Shown piece by piece: positions 35,535-44,121 of a stretch of DNA of 52,688 nt (the first letter of the stretch is position 1; each line of letters opens with the position of its first letter). The stretch comes from Methylacidiphilales bacterium (GTDB lineage: Bacteria; Verrucomicrobiota; Verrucomicrobiia; Methylacidiphilales; UBA1321): positions 1 through 52,688 of the forward strand of contig JAMFSY010000068.1 in the NCBI GenBank assembly GCA_026225555.1. Direction: 5' to 3'. The notes under the pieces are model-generated. The model was not told the origin of the DNA. It did no database searches and saw only the letters and a program-made list of their open reading frames with translations. Made by a program: the position numbers and the translations under genes.

Positions 35535-37847
35535 TCAGTCGTCGTCAGGCGCGAAATGAGGCACCACCTGCCACCAACCGGGAAAGAGATCTTCATACCT
35601 GGTTTCCAGAAACCGCCGGTCGATTAAAAGCGCCGCGCCTTGATCATTTTCCGAGCGGATGAGGCGACCAACTGCCTGCAGGACACGCTGCATTCCGGGG
35701 TAACGATAAGCGTAATCAAATCCCGTTTTCTCTTTTTGATCGAAGTAAACCATGAGCAGGTCGCGCTCAATCGACAGGCCCGGCAAGCCGACGCCGATCA
35801 CCGTCACTCCCACCAGTTGTTCGCCGGGAAGATCGATGCCTTCCGAAAAAATGCCACCCATGACGGCAAGCCCCACCGAGCCGGTTTCCTTCGTAAACTT
35901 ATGCAAAAAGGATTCCCGTTCCGACTCGGTCATGGTGGGACGCTGGGGATGGGACTGGATGCCGAGAGCCGTCAGCTTGCGGTGAAATTGTTCCAGATAG
36001 GCGAGGGAGGGACAGTAAATCAGGTGATTTCCCGGCGTTGCGCGAAGATGGAGCCGCACCGCTTCCGCGACTGAATCCATCGACCGGTCTCTCTCCTGAA
36101 AGGAGATGTTAAGCGGGGCGATACGGATGGACATCTGGTCGGAACGGAAGGGCGAGGCATACGAATTCCTGGCCGACTCGTTCGATCCGCCGAGGACATC
36201 GATGAAGTATTCGAGAGGAGAAAGAGTCGCGGAAAAAAAGACCGCGGCTCTCAATCCCTTCAGTGTTTGAGCGAGTCGTTTGGAAGGATCGACGCAAAAG
36301 AGAGTGACCCGTTGATTGGCCGGATCGATCACCACCCGATAGGTTTCGTCGAAAGCATCGGACACTTGGAGAAACCGATGAATCGCGAACCAGGGCTCCA
36401 GCCAGGGAAGAGCGCTTTTCCGCGATGATTGCTCAACCAGATAAATCTCCAGGGTCGCGGCGGCGGCGCGGAGACTATCAATGAAAGTGGTGGGAATGTG
36501 GTCGGAGGCGAATGCTCCGCGATGGTACGTCTTGGGCGAGGGGACTCCGGTGGAGGGACCTTCGATCAGCTTTTGCACTTCATTTCGTGCTTCCGAGAGC
36601 GCCTTGCGGGCGCGTCCCGAGCCCTTCCCTCCCGAAGCCTCGAAGGGAACGGAAAGCTCGTCGGCCGCAAGCGTGGCGGAATACATCTCCCGGCTTCGCT
36701 CCACGAGATTGTGGGCTTCATCGACCAGCACGACATGCCTGGCTTTGCCTTCTCCAAAGTAGCGCTGAAGCATGACAGTGGGATCGAAAACGTAATTGTA
36801 ATCTCCGATGATCACATCGACCCAATGGGAGACATCCAGCGAAAGCTCGAAGGGACATACCTGATGTTTCTTCGCCACGACCGTCAGGTTTTCCCGGTCA
36901 AGCCGCTGGGTTTGAAGCAGCTCCCGCATGGCCGGTTTGTAGCGGTCATAGTAGCCCTTGGTGTAGGGACAGGTGGAGGGATCGCAACCGGATGAATCCG
37001 GCGCAAAACAAATCTTCGCCTTGGCCGTCAGGCTGACGCTGCGCAGCTGTAATCCGGCGTCCCGGAGTCTTTGTAAAGCGTCCTCAGCCGCGAGCCGTCC
37101 CGGCGTCTTGGCAGTGACGTAAAAAATCTTACCTTCGCCGAGCAAGGGTAGCGATTTAATCGCCGGGTAGAGCGTCGCCAAAGTCTTTCCCATCCCGGTC
37201 GGCGCTTCGACGAAGAGATTATTCCTCTTTTGAATGGCTCGATAAACCGACTTGGCCAAATCCCGCTGGCCGGCGCGAAAGTTCGTGAAAGGGAAGGGGG
37301 CCGACGCGATCGAGGCATCCCGTTCCCGTTGCCATTCCACATGCGGCAGCAGCCACGAGAACCACTCATCCACCGTGGCATGAAGGAACGCGATCAGGTC
37401 GTCCCGGGAAGTCTCTTCGCGAAAGTGGGTCGTCTCCTCTGTCTCAAGTTCCAGGTAAGTCAGAAGCAGGGACGCCTGCGCCCAGCCTTTCTCCAAGGCG
37501 AGGATGCCCGCGTAAAGGCGCAACTGGGCGAGATGAACCGGGTCCGCTTGCCGCGACCATTGACGTTCGACCGTTTTGATTTCCTCCACCAAGGGGGCCA
37601 ACCCCTCGATCAAGCCGTCCACCCGCCCGACGACCCGCAGTTCCACGTCCGCTCGGCTGAAGGTGCGTTCCACGGAGACCTCCGACCTGTAATCGCTTCC
37701 GCGCGATTGCTGGACGCGCTTGTGCCCCTTGATTCCTTCCAGGGCGCGATTGGACCGGCGAAAACCGCCTTGACCGCCAAGATCGTCTCGACGGTGTACG
37801 AATTCCGCCAATTCCCGCACGCTGATGTCAGATCTGACTGGTTCCAT
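35535..37847 (-). CDS. XPD/DinG-type Fe-S helicase with N-terminal PD-(D/E)XK nuclease-like domain
   Basis: A 770-residue superfamily 2 helicase. Walker A is EAPTGMGKT (214-222); the Fe-S cluster cysteines are C280, C288, C293 and C331, in the XPD position; Walker B is VDEAH (375-379). The second half has the FFSATLSP, GIFSEGIDLPG and QAVGRLIRS motifs. The first 120 residues show Asp77 (GRVDGL), Glu89-x-Lys91 (EIK) and Gln108...Tyr112, which fits a Cas4/RecB-type PD-(D/E)XK nuclease. Such fusions are known in a DinG-like subgroup. It probably unwinds and trims 5'-ended DNA in repair. It is divergent from aqpZ. Confidence 0.88.
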   Translation of the reverse strand: MEPVRSDISVRELAEFVHRRDDLGGQGGFRRSNRALEGIKGHKRVQQSRGSDYRSEVSVERTFSRADVELRVVGRVDGLIEGLAPLVEEIKTVERQWSRQADPVHLAQLRLYAGILALEKGWAQASLLLTYLELETEETTHFREETSRDDLIAFLHATVDEWFSWLLPHVEWQRERDASIASAPFPFTNFRAGQRDLAKSVYRAIQKRNNLFVEAPTGMGKTLATLYPAIKSLPLLGEGKIFYVTAKTPGRLAAEDALQRLRDAGLQLRSVSLTAKAKICFAPDSSGCDPSTCPYTKGYYDRYKPAMRELLQTQRLDRENLTVVAKKHQVCPFELSLDVSHWVDVIIGDYNYVFDPTVMLQRYFGEGKARHVVLVDEAHNLVERSREMYSATLAADELSVPFEASGGKGSGRARKALSEARNEVQKLIEGPSTGVPSPKTYHRGAFASDHIPTTFIDSLRAAAATLEIYLVEQSSRKSALPWLEPWFAIHRFLQVSDAFDETYRVVIDPANQRVTLFCVDPSKRLAQTLKGLRAAVFFSATLSPLEYFIDVLGGSNESARNSYASPFRSDQMSIRIAPLNISFQERDRSMDSVAEAVRLHLRATPGNHLIYCPSLAYLEQFHRKLTALGIQSHPQRPTMTESERESFLHKFTKETGSVGLAVMGGIFSEGIDLPGEQLVGVTVIGVGLPGLSIERDLLMVYFDQKEKTGFDYAYRYPGMQRVLQAVGRLIRSENDQGAALLIDRRFLETRYEDLFPGWWQVVPHFAPDDD

Positions 37848-37989
37848 TATTCTTCCTTCAATCTAGCAGAGTCGGCAAGTCGAGGGGGCCTATGGCGGAA
37901 GTTAAATCTTTGTTTCGGGCATTTATGCGATAGCCAGATTAGGAAATTTAATTTAAGTAGTTCGGCGCGCCTCCAAAAATTAGAACTCT

Positions 37990-38733
37990 ATGAAAAAATA
38001 TATCGCGGAATTAATCGGAACCTTCGTCCTTGTTTTCGGAGGCTGTGGCACCGCAGTGCTGGCCGGTGACCATGTGGGCTACCTGGGAGTTGCACTCGCC
38101 TTTGGCCTTACCCTTCTGACGATGGCCTACGCGATCGGCCCCATTTCGGGCTGCCACATCAATCCCGCGGTGACGATCGGCTTGTTTGTGAGCAAGAAAA
38201 TCTGTTTGAAGGACGTTCCCGGTTACATTATCGCGCAGGTGCTGGGAGGAATCCTGGCCGCTGCCATTCTGCTCGTCATTCTTAAAGGCCTGCCCGGTGG
38301 CTACGACCCCGCCTCGGCGGGATTTGCCGCCAATGGCTACGGCGATCACTCGCCGGGAAAGTTTAGCGAGACGGCCGCCTTTGTGGTCGAGGTCGTGCTC
38401 ACCTTCTTCCTCGTCTTCACCGTTCTTGGGGCCACGGATGTGAAAGCACCGGTCGGCTTCGCCGGTCTTCCCATCGGGTTTGTCCTGGTGCTCATTCATC
38501 TCGTGGGCATCCCGGTGACCAATACCTCGGTTAATCCGGCGCGGAGCATCAGCCAGGCGATTTTCGTCGGGGGCTGGGCGGTGGATCAGCTCTGGCTCTT
38601 CATTGTGGCGCCCATTGTTGGCGCCGTGATCGCGGCCATCGTATTCCGGTTCATCGGCACGCCGGATCCGCTGCTTACCACGCAAACGGCCGAGGGCGCC
38701 CTCGACAGTCAGGTCGCCGAGCGCCGCTCTTAA
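37990..38733 (+). CDS. aqpZ: aquaporin Z
   Basis: A water channel in the inner membrane. The 247-residue protein has six spans and the two NPA loops, GCHINPAVT and NTSVNPARS. His after the second gate segment (LIHLVGIPVTN) and Arg after the second NPA fit the narrow water-selective filter of AqpZ rather than GlpF. The first Met, KKYIAELIGTF, matches family N-termini. It is divergent from the helicase and convergent with the larC fragment, with a terminator between. Confidence 0.95.
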   Translation: MKKYIAELIGTFVLVFGGCGTAVLAGDHVGYLGVALAFGLTLLTMAYAIGPISGCHINPAVTIGLFVSKKICLKDVPGYIIAQVLGGILAAAILLVILKGLPGGYDPASAGFAANGYGDHSPGKFSETAAFVVEVVLTFFLVFTVLGATDVKAPVGFAGLPIGFVLVLIHLVGIPVTNTSVNPARSISQAIFVGGWAVDQLWLFIVAPIVGAVIAAIVFRFIGTPDPLLTTQTAEGALDSQVAERRS

Positions 38734-38750
38734 GCGGAAAGAAATCAAGG

Positions 38751-38773
38751 AGGCCGGGGGAGCACCCCGGCCT
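38751..38773. terminator. bidirectional terminator after aqpZ
   Basis: AGGCCGGGG and CCCCGGCCT form a perfect 9-bp stem around GAGCA, 17 bases after the aqpZ stop and touching the larC-fragment stop. There is no strong U run on either side, so efficiency is uncertain. Confidence 0.65.
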
Positions 38774-39197
38774 ATTGAGCAGTCTGATTTTGGGCTGCTT
38801 TTCGATGGCCCTGGATGGCGGCTTCCTGTACGCGCTTCAGGGGAATTTTCTGCCGTTCGGCAATTCTTCGGCATTCTTCGAATTCGGGCGCGGCATTCAA
38901 TTCGACGCCTCCCCGATGTCCGACTTTGACTCGAACCGGGCCCCATGGAGTTTCCACTGCCACGTGCCTGCGTCCGAGGCAGACCCGGCGCTCTTCGCGC
39001 ACCCGCACGCCCAGGGTGCTGGTTTCCTTGAGCAGTAGTTCTTCAAGGACCTGCAGATGCTCGCGATCGGCAAGGATGGTCAGGAGCATACCCGGTCGAT
39101 TCTTTCTCATCAGGACCGGTGCGCACATCATATCGATCGCCCCGAGGGCAAACGAGATGATGGGAAACTCGGGGAATGACTTCCCCAAAGAGATCAT
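38772..39197 (-). CDS. LarC C-terminal fragment
   Basis: LarC builds the nickel-pincer cofactor of lactate racemase; the full protein is about 400 residues. Only the C-terminal part is encoded here: a region like FALGAIDMMCAPVLMRKNRPGM, then LLTILADREHLQVLEELLLKETSTLGVR and RGGVELNAAPEFEECRRIAE. The N-terminal two thirds are absent; upstream lies the hydrolase gene, whose stop is five bases before this ATG. It could be a degraded remnant or a standalone LarC2-like protein; without LarC1, LarB or LarE nearby, full cofactor synthesis is not supported. Confidence 0.7.
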   Translation of the reverse strand: MISLGKSFPEFPIISFALGAIDMMCAPVLMRKNRPGMLLTILADREHLQVLEELLLKETSTLGVRVREERRVCLGRRHVAVETPWGPVRVKVGHRGGVELNAAPEFEECRRIAERQKIPLKRVQEAAIQGHRKAAQNQTAQ

Positions 39198-39201
39198 GCT
39201 T

Positions 39202-40152
39202 TCACTTGGAATCAACCTGATCGGCCCTAGGCGTTTCGACGACTGTATCGAGCCACGCAATCAGATCCCGCATGACCTCACGCCGGTTGATTTCGTGGAA
39301 AAGCTCGTGGCGGGCGTCGGGATAAAAGCGGGATGTCACTCGTTCGAGTCCGGCCTGACGGTAGATGGCGACCAATCTCTCCACACCCTTGGCATTGGCC
39401 GACACGGCATCTCGTGTGCCAGCGATGAGATGGATGGGCAGTCCGCGGGAAACGGCTGCAAGCCGCGCGGGCGAGGCGATGTCTCCCAGCGCGTCGAGCA
39501 AATCGATCCAAAGCTGGACGGTGGCGACAAATCCGCAAAGCGGGTCAGCGAGATAGCGATCAACCTCACCCTGATCGCGGGAAAGCCAATCGGCCGGTGT
39601 TCGCGCCGGCCCAAACGCCTTGTTGAAAGCGCCGAAACCCAAGGCATGAATCAACGCGCTTCTCCCACGCCCGCCCAACCGCAGCCGTTCCATCCGCGCC
39701 ACCAGCCGCCCCGCCATCGCCAGCAGCGATGGCTTGCCATCGGAGGCCGACAGAACCACCCCGGCCAGCGTCGCGCCCTGCTCACTCATGAATTGTTGCG
39801 CCAGGAAGGAGCCCATCGAATGGCCCAACATAATCACCGGAAGGTCGGGATGATCTGCCTCAATCCGCCTTCGCACCAGAAGGAGATCGTCGAGGCACTT
39901 CCGCCAGCCGCCCTTCTCGCTGAAGAAACCCAGGTCGGCTGGGGCCAACGCCGTGTGCCCATGCCCCCGATGATCGTTCGCATAAACGGCATAACCCGCT
40001 GCGTTCAAAGCCACGGCCAGCTCCGCATACCGTCCGGCATGCTCCGCCAACCCATGCACGATCTGCACGACTGCCTTCGTTGGCGGAACGGGCTCCCAAC
40101 GATAAACGTGCAAGTTCACACCGTCACTCACCGGGAGAAGAAAGGGAGTCAT
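39202..40152 (-). CDS. alpha/beta hydrolase, monoacylglycerol lipase-like
   Basis: A 316-residue serine hydrolase. The nucleophile is in LGHSMGS, the acid is Asp in LIAGTRDAVS, and the catalytic His is in PDARHELFHE. VQIVHGLAEHAGRY and DHRGHGHT are typical of the Hydrolase_4/monoglyceride lipase group. It probably cleaves ester lipids such as monoacylglycerols or lysophospholipids. The start at MTPFLLPV has an AGG about eight bases upstream; 15 more codons are open before it. Confidence 0.9.
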   Translation of the reverse strand: MTPFLLPVSDGVNLHVYRWEPVPPTKAVVQIVHGLAEHAGRYAELAVALNAAGYAVYANDHRGHGHTALAPADLGFFSEKGGWRKCLDDLLLVRRRIEADHPDLPVIMLGHSMGSFLAQQFMSEQGATLAGVVLSASDGKPSLLAMAGRLVARMERLRLGGRGRSALIHALGFGAFNKAFGPARTPADWLSRDQGEVDRYLADPLCGFVATVQLWIDLLDALGDIASPARLAAVSRGLPIHLIAGTRDAVSANAKGVERLVAIYRQAGLERVTSRFYPDARHELFHEINRREVMRDLIAWLDTVVETPRADQVDSK

Positions 40153-40395
40153 GACGTACCTGCTAGCCTCCATGGCGGAAGTCCAAAAACGAAGCAAAAG
40201 TTAAAGTTTTTCGTGCCCATCCGAGCGGAAGCGGAAAAATCAATGGGTTTTAAGAAGTTCTGTCCCGGTTGGAAAGAAAGCTTCCACCTCTGGCCAGGAA
40301 ATAAGATCAGCTCTTTCGCGCAAAAAAGCATTTTCATCCCGCGACAACTCGCGTAGCCTTCAAAACTTGCGGCGGTTCGTCCGTCGTCATTTCCC

Positions 40396-40477
40396 GGGCA
40401 GATACCCAAGTGGCCAACGGGGGAAGACTGTAAATCTTCTGGCTTTGCCTTCACAGGTTCGAATCCTGTTCTGCCCA
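40396..40477 (+). tRNA. tRNA-Tyr (anticodon GTA)
   Basis: An 82-base class II tRNA. The acceptor stem GGGCAGA pairs with TCTGCCC, the anticodon loop CTGTAAA reads GTA for tyrosine, a long variable arm follows, and the T-arm is CAGGTTCGAATCCTG. The discriminator is A; CCA is not encoded. It marks the left edge of the AT-richer accessory stretch. Confidence 0.95.
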
Positions 40478-40779
40478 TTCTCCTCTTAATACCCGCTTTT
40501 AAAGGGAGTTGCGTCGATGAATTTGGATTTTTGAATTTATTTTGCACTATATCGTATCTTTCTACACCGATCAAAAATAGGGTATTTTTAGGGTACTGTG
40601 TGTAGCTCATTTGCATGAAGACATTTTAAGCTGAATTTCTTGGCTGAGCTACAGCTAGAAGCGTTTTTCCAAAAATCGTGACTGTATCGCGGAGATATGT
40701 TGGACGCCGTTAGTAAAGGCAAGAGCAGCGAGTGCCACTCTTCATGCCAGCCGGCGTTTGTTGGCGATTCGCCGTGAGC
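40478..40779. other. AT-rich region downstream of tRNA-Tyr
   Basis: About 300 bases with no supported gene. A minus-strand frame that runs through here into the tRNA is an artefact of the tRNA's antisense. No integrase gene or duplicate of the tRNA 3' end was found. Confidence 0.4.
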
Positions 40780-41112
40780 CTATGCCGCGAGATTCTTTAA
40801 CTCTGAGGGAAGCAAAGGAGGCTTTTCGCCTTGGAGCATGGCTTGGTAAGCTTCCTCAAACGATGCAGTATCGATCAATGTCGATCGGCCTCTGCCTCCC
40901 CACTGTGCGATAACAAGCCAAGGCGTTCCATCGCTTTTCTTGGCACCGATCATTGCCGCGTGCAGTAGTCGTTGGAGAGTGCGAGACCTCTTGGACGCCC
41001 CCAACGCAACAGAGGCTTGAACTGAGGTTATGCGCAACGGACGGATATTCCCACAATACACAGCACTAGGGATAGGGCCTGTTTTTAAGGGTAAGGGTCC
41101 GCTTACGGGCAT
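40780..41112 (-). CDS. possible small HTH/excisionase-like protein
   Basis: A 110-residue basic protein. Residues 30-85 look like a small helix-turn-helix with a wing: LRITSVQASVALGASKRS, then RLLHAAMIGAKK, WLVIAQWGGRGRSTLID, and a following helix SFEEAYQAM. That layout resembles excisionase-type DNA binders, though the match is weak. GGGAG lies seven bases before the ATG. It is divergent from the unrecognised gene at 41251, and the gap has an inverted repeat (AACGAAA at 41193, TTTCGTT at 41207). It may regulate that gene. Confidence 0.55.
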   Translation of the reverse strand: MPVSGPLPLKTGPIPSAVYCGNIRPLRITSVQASVALGASKRSRTLQRLLHAAMIGAKKSDGTPWLVIAQWGGRGRSTLIDTASFEEAYQAMLQGEKPPLLPSELKNLAA

Positions 41113-41250
41113 GGTTAGCTCCCGATCTTCTCCAACCGTACAGTTTGGTTTCGCATGGCCCTAACCTGTCAAAGCCCGAAGCCCTATCTTGGAACGAAAT
41201 CGTTTTTTTCGTTGCCGGTTTAAGGTAATAGGTACTAACGAGGAGGTGCG

Positions 41251-42135
41251 ATGGACAAAAAGAAAGTTCCAACCAAGAACACTTTTGCGTTGGCCGTGAA
41301 AGGGCTCAAGGCGGAAGCACTGAAACATGGACGCACCCTGCCGGAGCAAATCAGCATTTATGTCGGGCAGAGACAGAATAAAAAGGCCAGATTAGGCCAG
41401 CCGGAATCTCCAATTCCTCCACAAATTCTCCGCCAGATCATTTACACGACAGCAGAGAAAGCCAAGCTCACTCCCGGCCAACATCTCAAAAGTGTGCTTA
41501 ACCCAGGGGTTAAGGGCGATGCTCCGAAAGAGCTTCAAAATTGGTACGCACAAATTTACGGAGAATTTTCCAAGGGCGGTCTTTCAGAAGTCATGAGGGA
41601 GGTATTGCTGTACGGTGCCAACAGGGATGATCGCCTTATGCTTCGCGTCCGTGCGGCCATCCTCAGTGGCGACATCAGGTACCTTGATCAGATTACGCGT
41701 TGCGTCGCCTTGGTTCACGGCATTAAACACGAAGGCAACGGACACGTAGCGCGTCTTGCCAGCCTGACCCAACGGAACATTGGTTTGGCATATCTGCGTC
41801 TTTACGAATTGGAAAATAAGCCTCCAACTGCGAGAGAAATACACGTTTTGCTGGCACGAGAAGCTTGTTTTAAGAACACGAAGCGTCTCCCGCGATTTAC
41901 CGATATTTGGTATCTCCTGCGATCCGGGCCAACGGATGATTCCCAAAACAAACCCTCTCGCGAAGCTAGGTATGAGCTTACCGGAACAAAAAACATCAAA
42001 AAGGTAATCAAATTCTTCAAATGGCGGCTCGGCCGCACACAGGACGGCCCCATGAGCGTCGATGCTGTGGGAAAAATTCTTGATAAAGCGCAACTGAAAT
42101 ACGTGGACGATTCCGAGGCTGTAAGTACTAACTGA
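41251..42135 (+). CDS. hypothetical protein of the tRNA-Tyr island
   Basis: A 294-residue basic, mostly helical, soluble protein with no recognised family. There is no signal peptide or membrane span. Patches that might be conserved are ILRQIIYTTAEKAKLTPGQH, RLMLRVRAAILSGDIRYLDQI and TGTKNIKKVIKFFKWRLG. A strong ribosome binding site, GAGGAGGT, precedes the ATG. It is followed after 55 bases by the coiled-coil HTH gene on the same strand, so the two may form a unit. Confidence 0.7.
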   Translation: MDKKKVPTKNTFALAVKGLKAEALKHGRTLPEQISIYVGQRQNKKARLGQPESPIPPQILRQIIYTTAEKAKLTPGQHLKSVLNPGVKGDAPKELQNWYAQIYGEFSKGGLSEVMREVLLYGANRDDRLMLRVRAAILSGDIRYLDQITRCVALVHGIKHEGNGHVARLASLTQRNIGLAYLRLYELENKPPTAREIHVLLAREACFKNTKRLPRFTDIWYLLRSGPTDDSQNKPSREARYELTGTKNIKKVIKFFKWRLGRTQDGPMSVDAVGKILDKAQLKYVDDSEAVSTN

Positions 42136-42190
42136 GGCATGAGAATTTCTTGATCTCCCCTCGAAATTCGGAGATAAGTCCAAATCGCTA

Positions 42191-42604
42191 ATGAGCCTAA
42201 CTAACCTCTCAGTCAAACAACTTGAACATGCGATTGAACTTTTGAAGGAAAAGGAAGCTCTACAGTCGCAGATTGAGAGGATCGATTGCCAGCTATGCGA
42301 GATTGAAAACGGCAAGTTTGCCATTACGGAAATAAAGGAAAAGCACGAGCGGTTGGCCGGTCCTCAAAAAATAAGACGACGGGTCCGCCGTCGAAGAAAT
42401 GTCCGGCAGGCAGTATTGAAGGCGCTGAAAATAGCCGGTGCCGAAGGCCTGACCGTGAAGGAACTGGCGTTCCGAGCAAAGGTGAAGACCGGCACTCTCA
42501 GAACATGGCTTTACACGACAGGCAAAAAAATGGCTGGTATTAAAAAGCTGGCTCCCGGTACATTTGCCGTGACGCGCAAAATGGTCCATGGCGATCAGGC
42601 GTAG
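42191..42604 (+). CDS. coiled-coil plus winged-helix-like protein
   Basis: A 137-residue protein. Residues 4-55 are a coiled coil (LSVKQLEHAIELLKEKEALQ). A basic linker (RRRVRRRRNVRQAV) leads to a small helix-turn-helix: AEGLTVKELAFRAKVKTGTLRTWLYTTGKK, ending GIKKLAPGTFAV. I associate this arrangement with uncharacterised verrucomicrobial proteins that have a variable DNA-binding C-terminus. It probably binds DNA as a dimer. It follows the unrecognised gene at 41251 on the same strand. Confidence 0.65.
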   Translation: MSLTNLSVKQLEHAIELLKEKEALQSQIERIDCQLCEIENGKFAITEIKEKHERLAGPQKIRRRVRRRRNVRQAVLKALKIAGAEGLTVKELAFRAKVKTGTLRTWLYTTGKKMAGIKKLAPGTFAVTRKMVHGDQA

Positions 42605-42857
42605 GTCACTGTCTTTCAGTTTTTTGTTTTTGGGTTTTCACAACCGTTCCAAAGATCGTTCCAATCACAGTCAAGAGCTACTTTCAATCGGCTTAATACC
42701 GGCAAAGAGGGCCATGATTGACCATATTCAAGCCACGAATATACTTCCATTCCGCGTCGGCCATTTCAGCCAGGCGCGCTCATGATTTGAGGTATGTAGG
42801 CTTAATCTAAAAAGATATTACGAGCAAACCTGTCCTCTGATTGTTCGAGTTTGCCGG

Positions 42858-42891
42858 TTTTGAAAACACGCCCTAGGGCGTGTTTTCAAAA
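42858..42891. repeat. back-to-back IS terminal repeats
   Basis: TTTTGAAAACACGCCC, then TA, then GGGCGTGTTTTCAAAA: a perfect 34-bp palindrome. The right half (42876-42891) is the left terminus of the IS5-type element and matches its right terminus at 44876-44891. The left half faces outward and looks like the end of a second, otherwise missing copy. Confidence 0.8.
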
Positions 42892-42938
42892 TACATTCGC
42901 AGTATCCCGTGGGTTATTTTGGTTCTCGAAGAGGCAAG

Positions 42939-43373
42939 TTACCTCCCAAATAAGACCACCAAGATGCTCGTTGCAAGTCCCAAGGGAACCGAAAAGCCTG
43001 CGAATACACAGAGTCCTTTCATCGAGTTGCGGAAGTCCGTTCCTTTATGACCAACTGCTTCCCTGTCCTCGATTCGACGCAAGGGAGGGATGATCCAGAA
43101 TATGAGATTCGAGAACATCAACCCTAATGGTAATGCCGCAAAGAAAAGCCCAATAAAAATAAACCCGTGCACGCCGCCGTCATTCAATAACTTCTTGAGA
43201 TTAAGGTTCCTCGATCCAAGGAGTCCGACGACAAATAGGACGACCTGTAGAAATACCCACATACAACAGCCGATTCCCGCAATACTGAATGGCAGATGTA
43301 GCAAATTCCACGGGTTCTTGACTCGTTTGGCACGCCCTGTCGCCTCTTGAAAAGAGTTTTTGTCCTCAGCCAT
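42939..43373 (-). CDS. four-span membrane protein, passenger of the IS5-type element
   Basis: A 144-residue protein of unknown function. It has about four membrane spans (near residues 29-51, 70-95, 96-104 and 122-142) separated by basic loops; the first begins NPWNLLHLPFSIAGIG. It starts 14 bases downstream of the transposase stop, on the same strand, and ends 47 bases before the left terminal repeat, so it moves with the element. It is not a transposase or a known antibiotic-resistance protein. A GAGGG lies about 15 bases upstream of the start. Confidence 0.7.
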   Translation of the reverse strand: MAEDKNSFQEATGRAKRVKNPWNLLHLPFSIAGIGCCMWVFLQVVLFVVGLLGSRNLNLKKLLNDGGVHGFIFIGLFFAALPLGLMFSNLIFWIIPPLRRIEDREAVGHKGTDFRNSMKGLCVFAGFSVPLGLATSILVVLFGR

Positions 43374-44121
43374 AGCCCTGTATGCCCTCAGAAGGATTTA
43401 AGCCAGCCGAAGATAGCGGCGACGAGAGTAAAATTGAGGAAAGTGATAGCGAGTTTGTCGTAACGGGTGGAAATACGCTTGTGGATTTTGATTCGCTGGA
43501 AGAAATTCTCGATTTTGTGCCTCTGGCGATAAAAGCCCCGGTGATGCCAAGCAGGAGAACGCCTGCCTGATCTCGGAGGAATGCAGGCCAGACAACCTTG
43601 GGCCAGCATTTTTTGACGCAGGACATCGGCATCAAAGCCCTTGTCACCGACCAGCAGGACAGCCTTGAGATTTTTGAGCAAAGGGTCGGCAGCTTCCACT
43701 TCATAGGTTTGCCCCGGAGCCAAAACTGCTGCCACAAGTCGTCCCTCTCCTTCCACCAGAGCGCACAGCTTTGTGTTCAATCCACCTTTGGTGCGCCCAA
43801 TGGCCTGAGCACTTTGACCTCCGGCAGGGTTGGTACCGACTGATGGAGTTTGATGTGCGAGCCATCGACGAAACGGACGTGGCCAACGGCGTGTTGTGAC
43901 AAAAGACGCAGAATTTCCTGCCATAAACCCAAGGCGCACCAACGTCGCCAGCAGGTGTAAACCGAGTTCCATGGCCCGTAACAGGCTGGCATGTCCCGCC
44001 ATGCTATCGCGGTGCGGAGCACGTAAAAGATGGCATCGACCATCAGCCGATCATCCTTGGCAGGTCGCCCTCGGCGACGATGAACTTGACCGCCTAGTAA
44101 ACTATTTCTGGCACGCTTAAT

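Noticed and set aside
38815..40356. 513-codon open frame on the plus strand
   Set aside because: Antisense to the larC fragment and the hydrolase, both with strong motifs.
40149..40616. 155-codon minus frame containing GRTGFEPVKA
   Set aside because: This is the common artefact of reading a tRNA gene antisense; tRNA-Tyr lies within it.
42588..42785. 65-codon plus frame after the coiled-coil HTH gene
   Set aside because: Overlaps the preceding gene's end, has no ribosome binding site and no family features.
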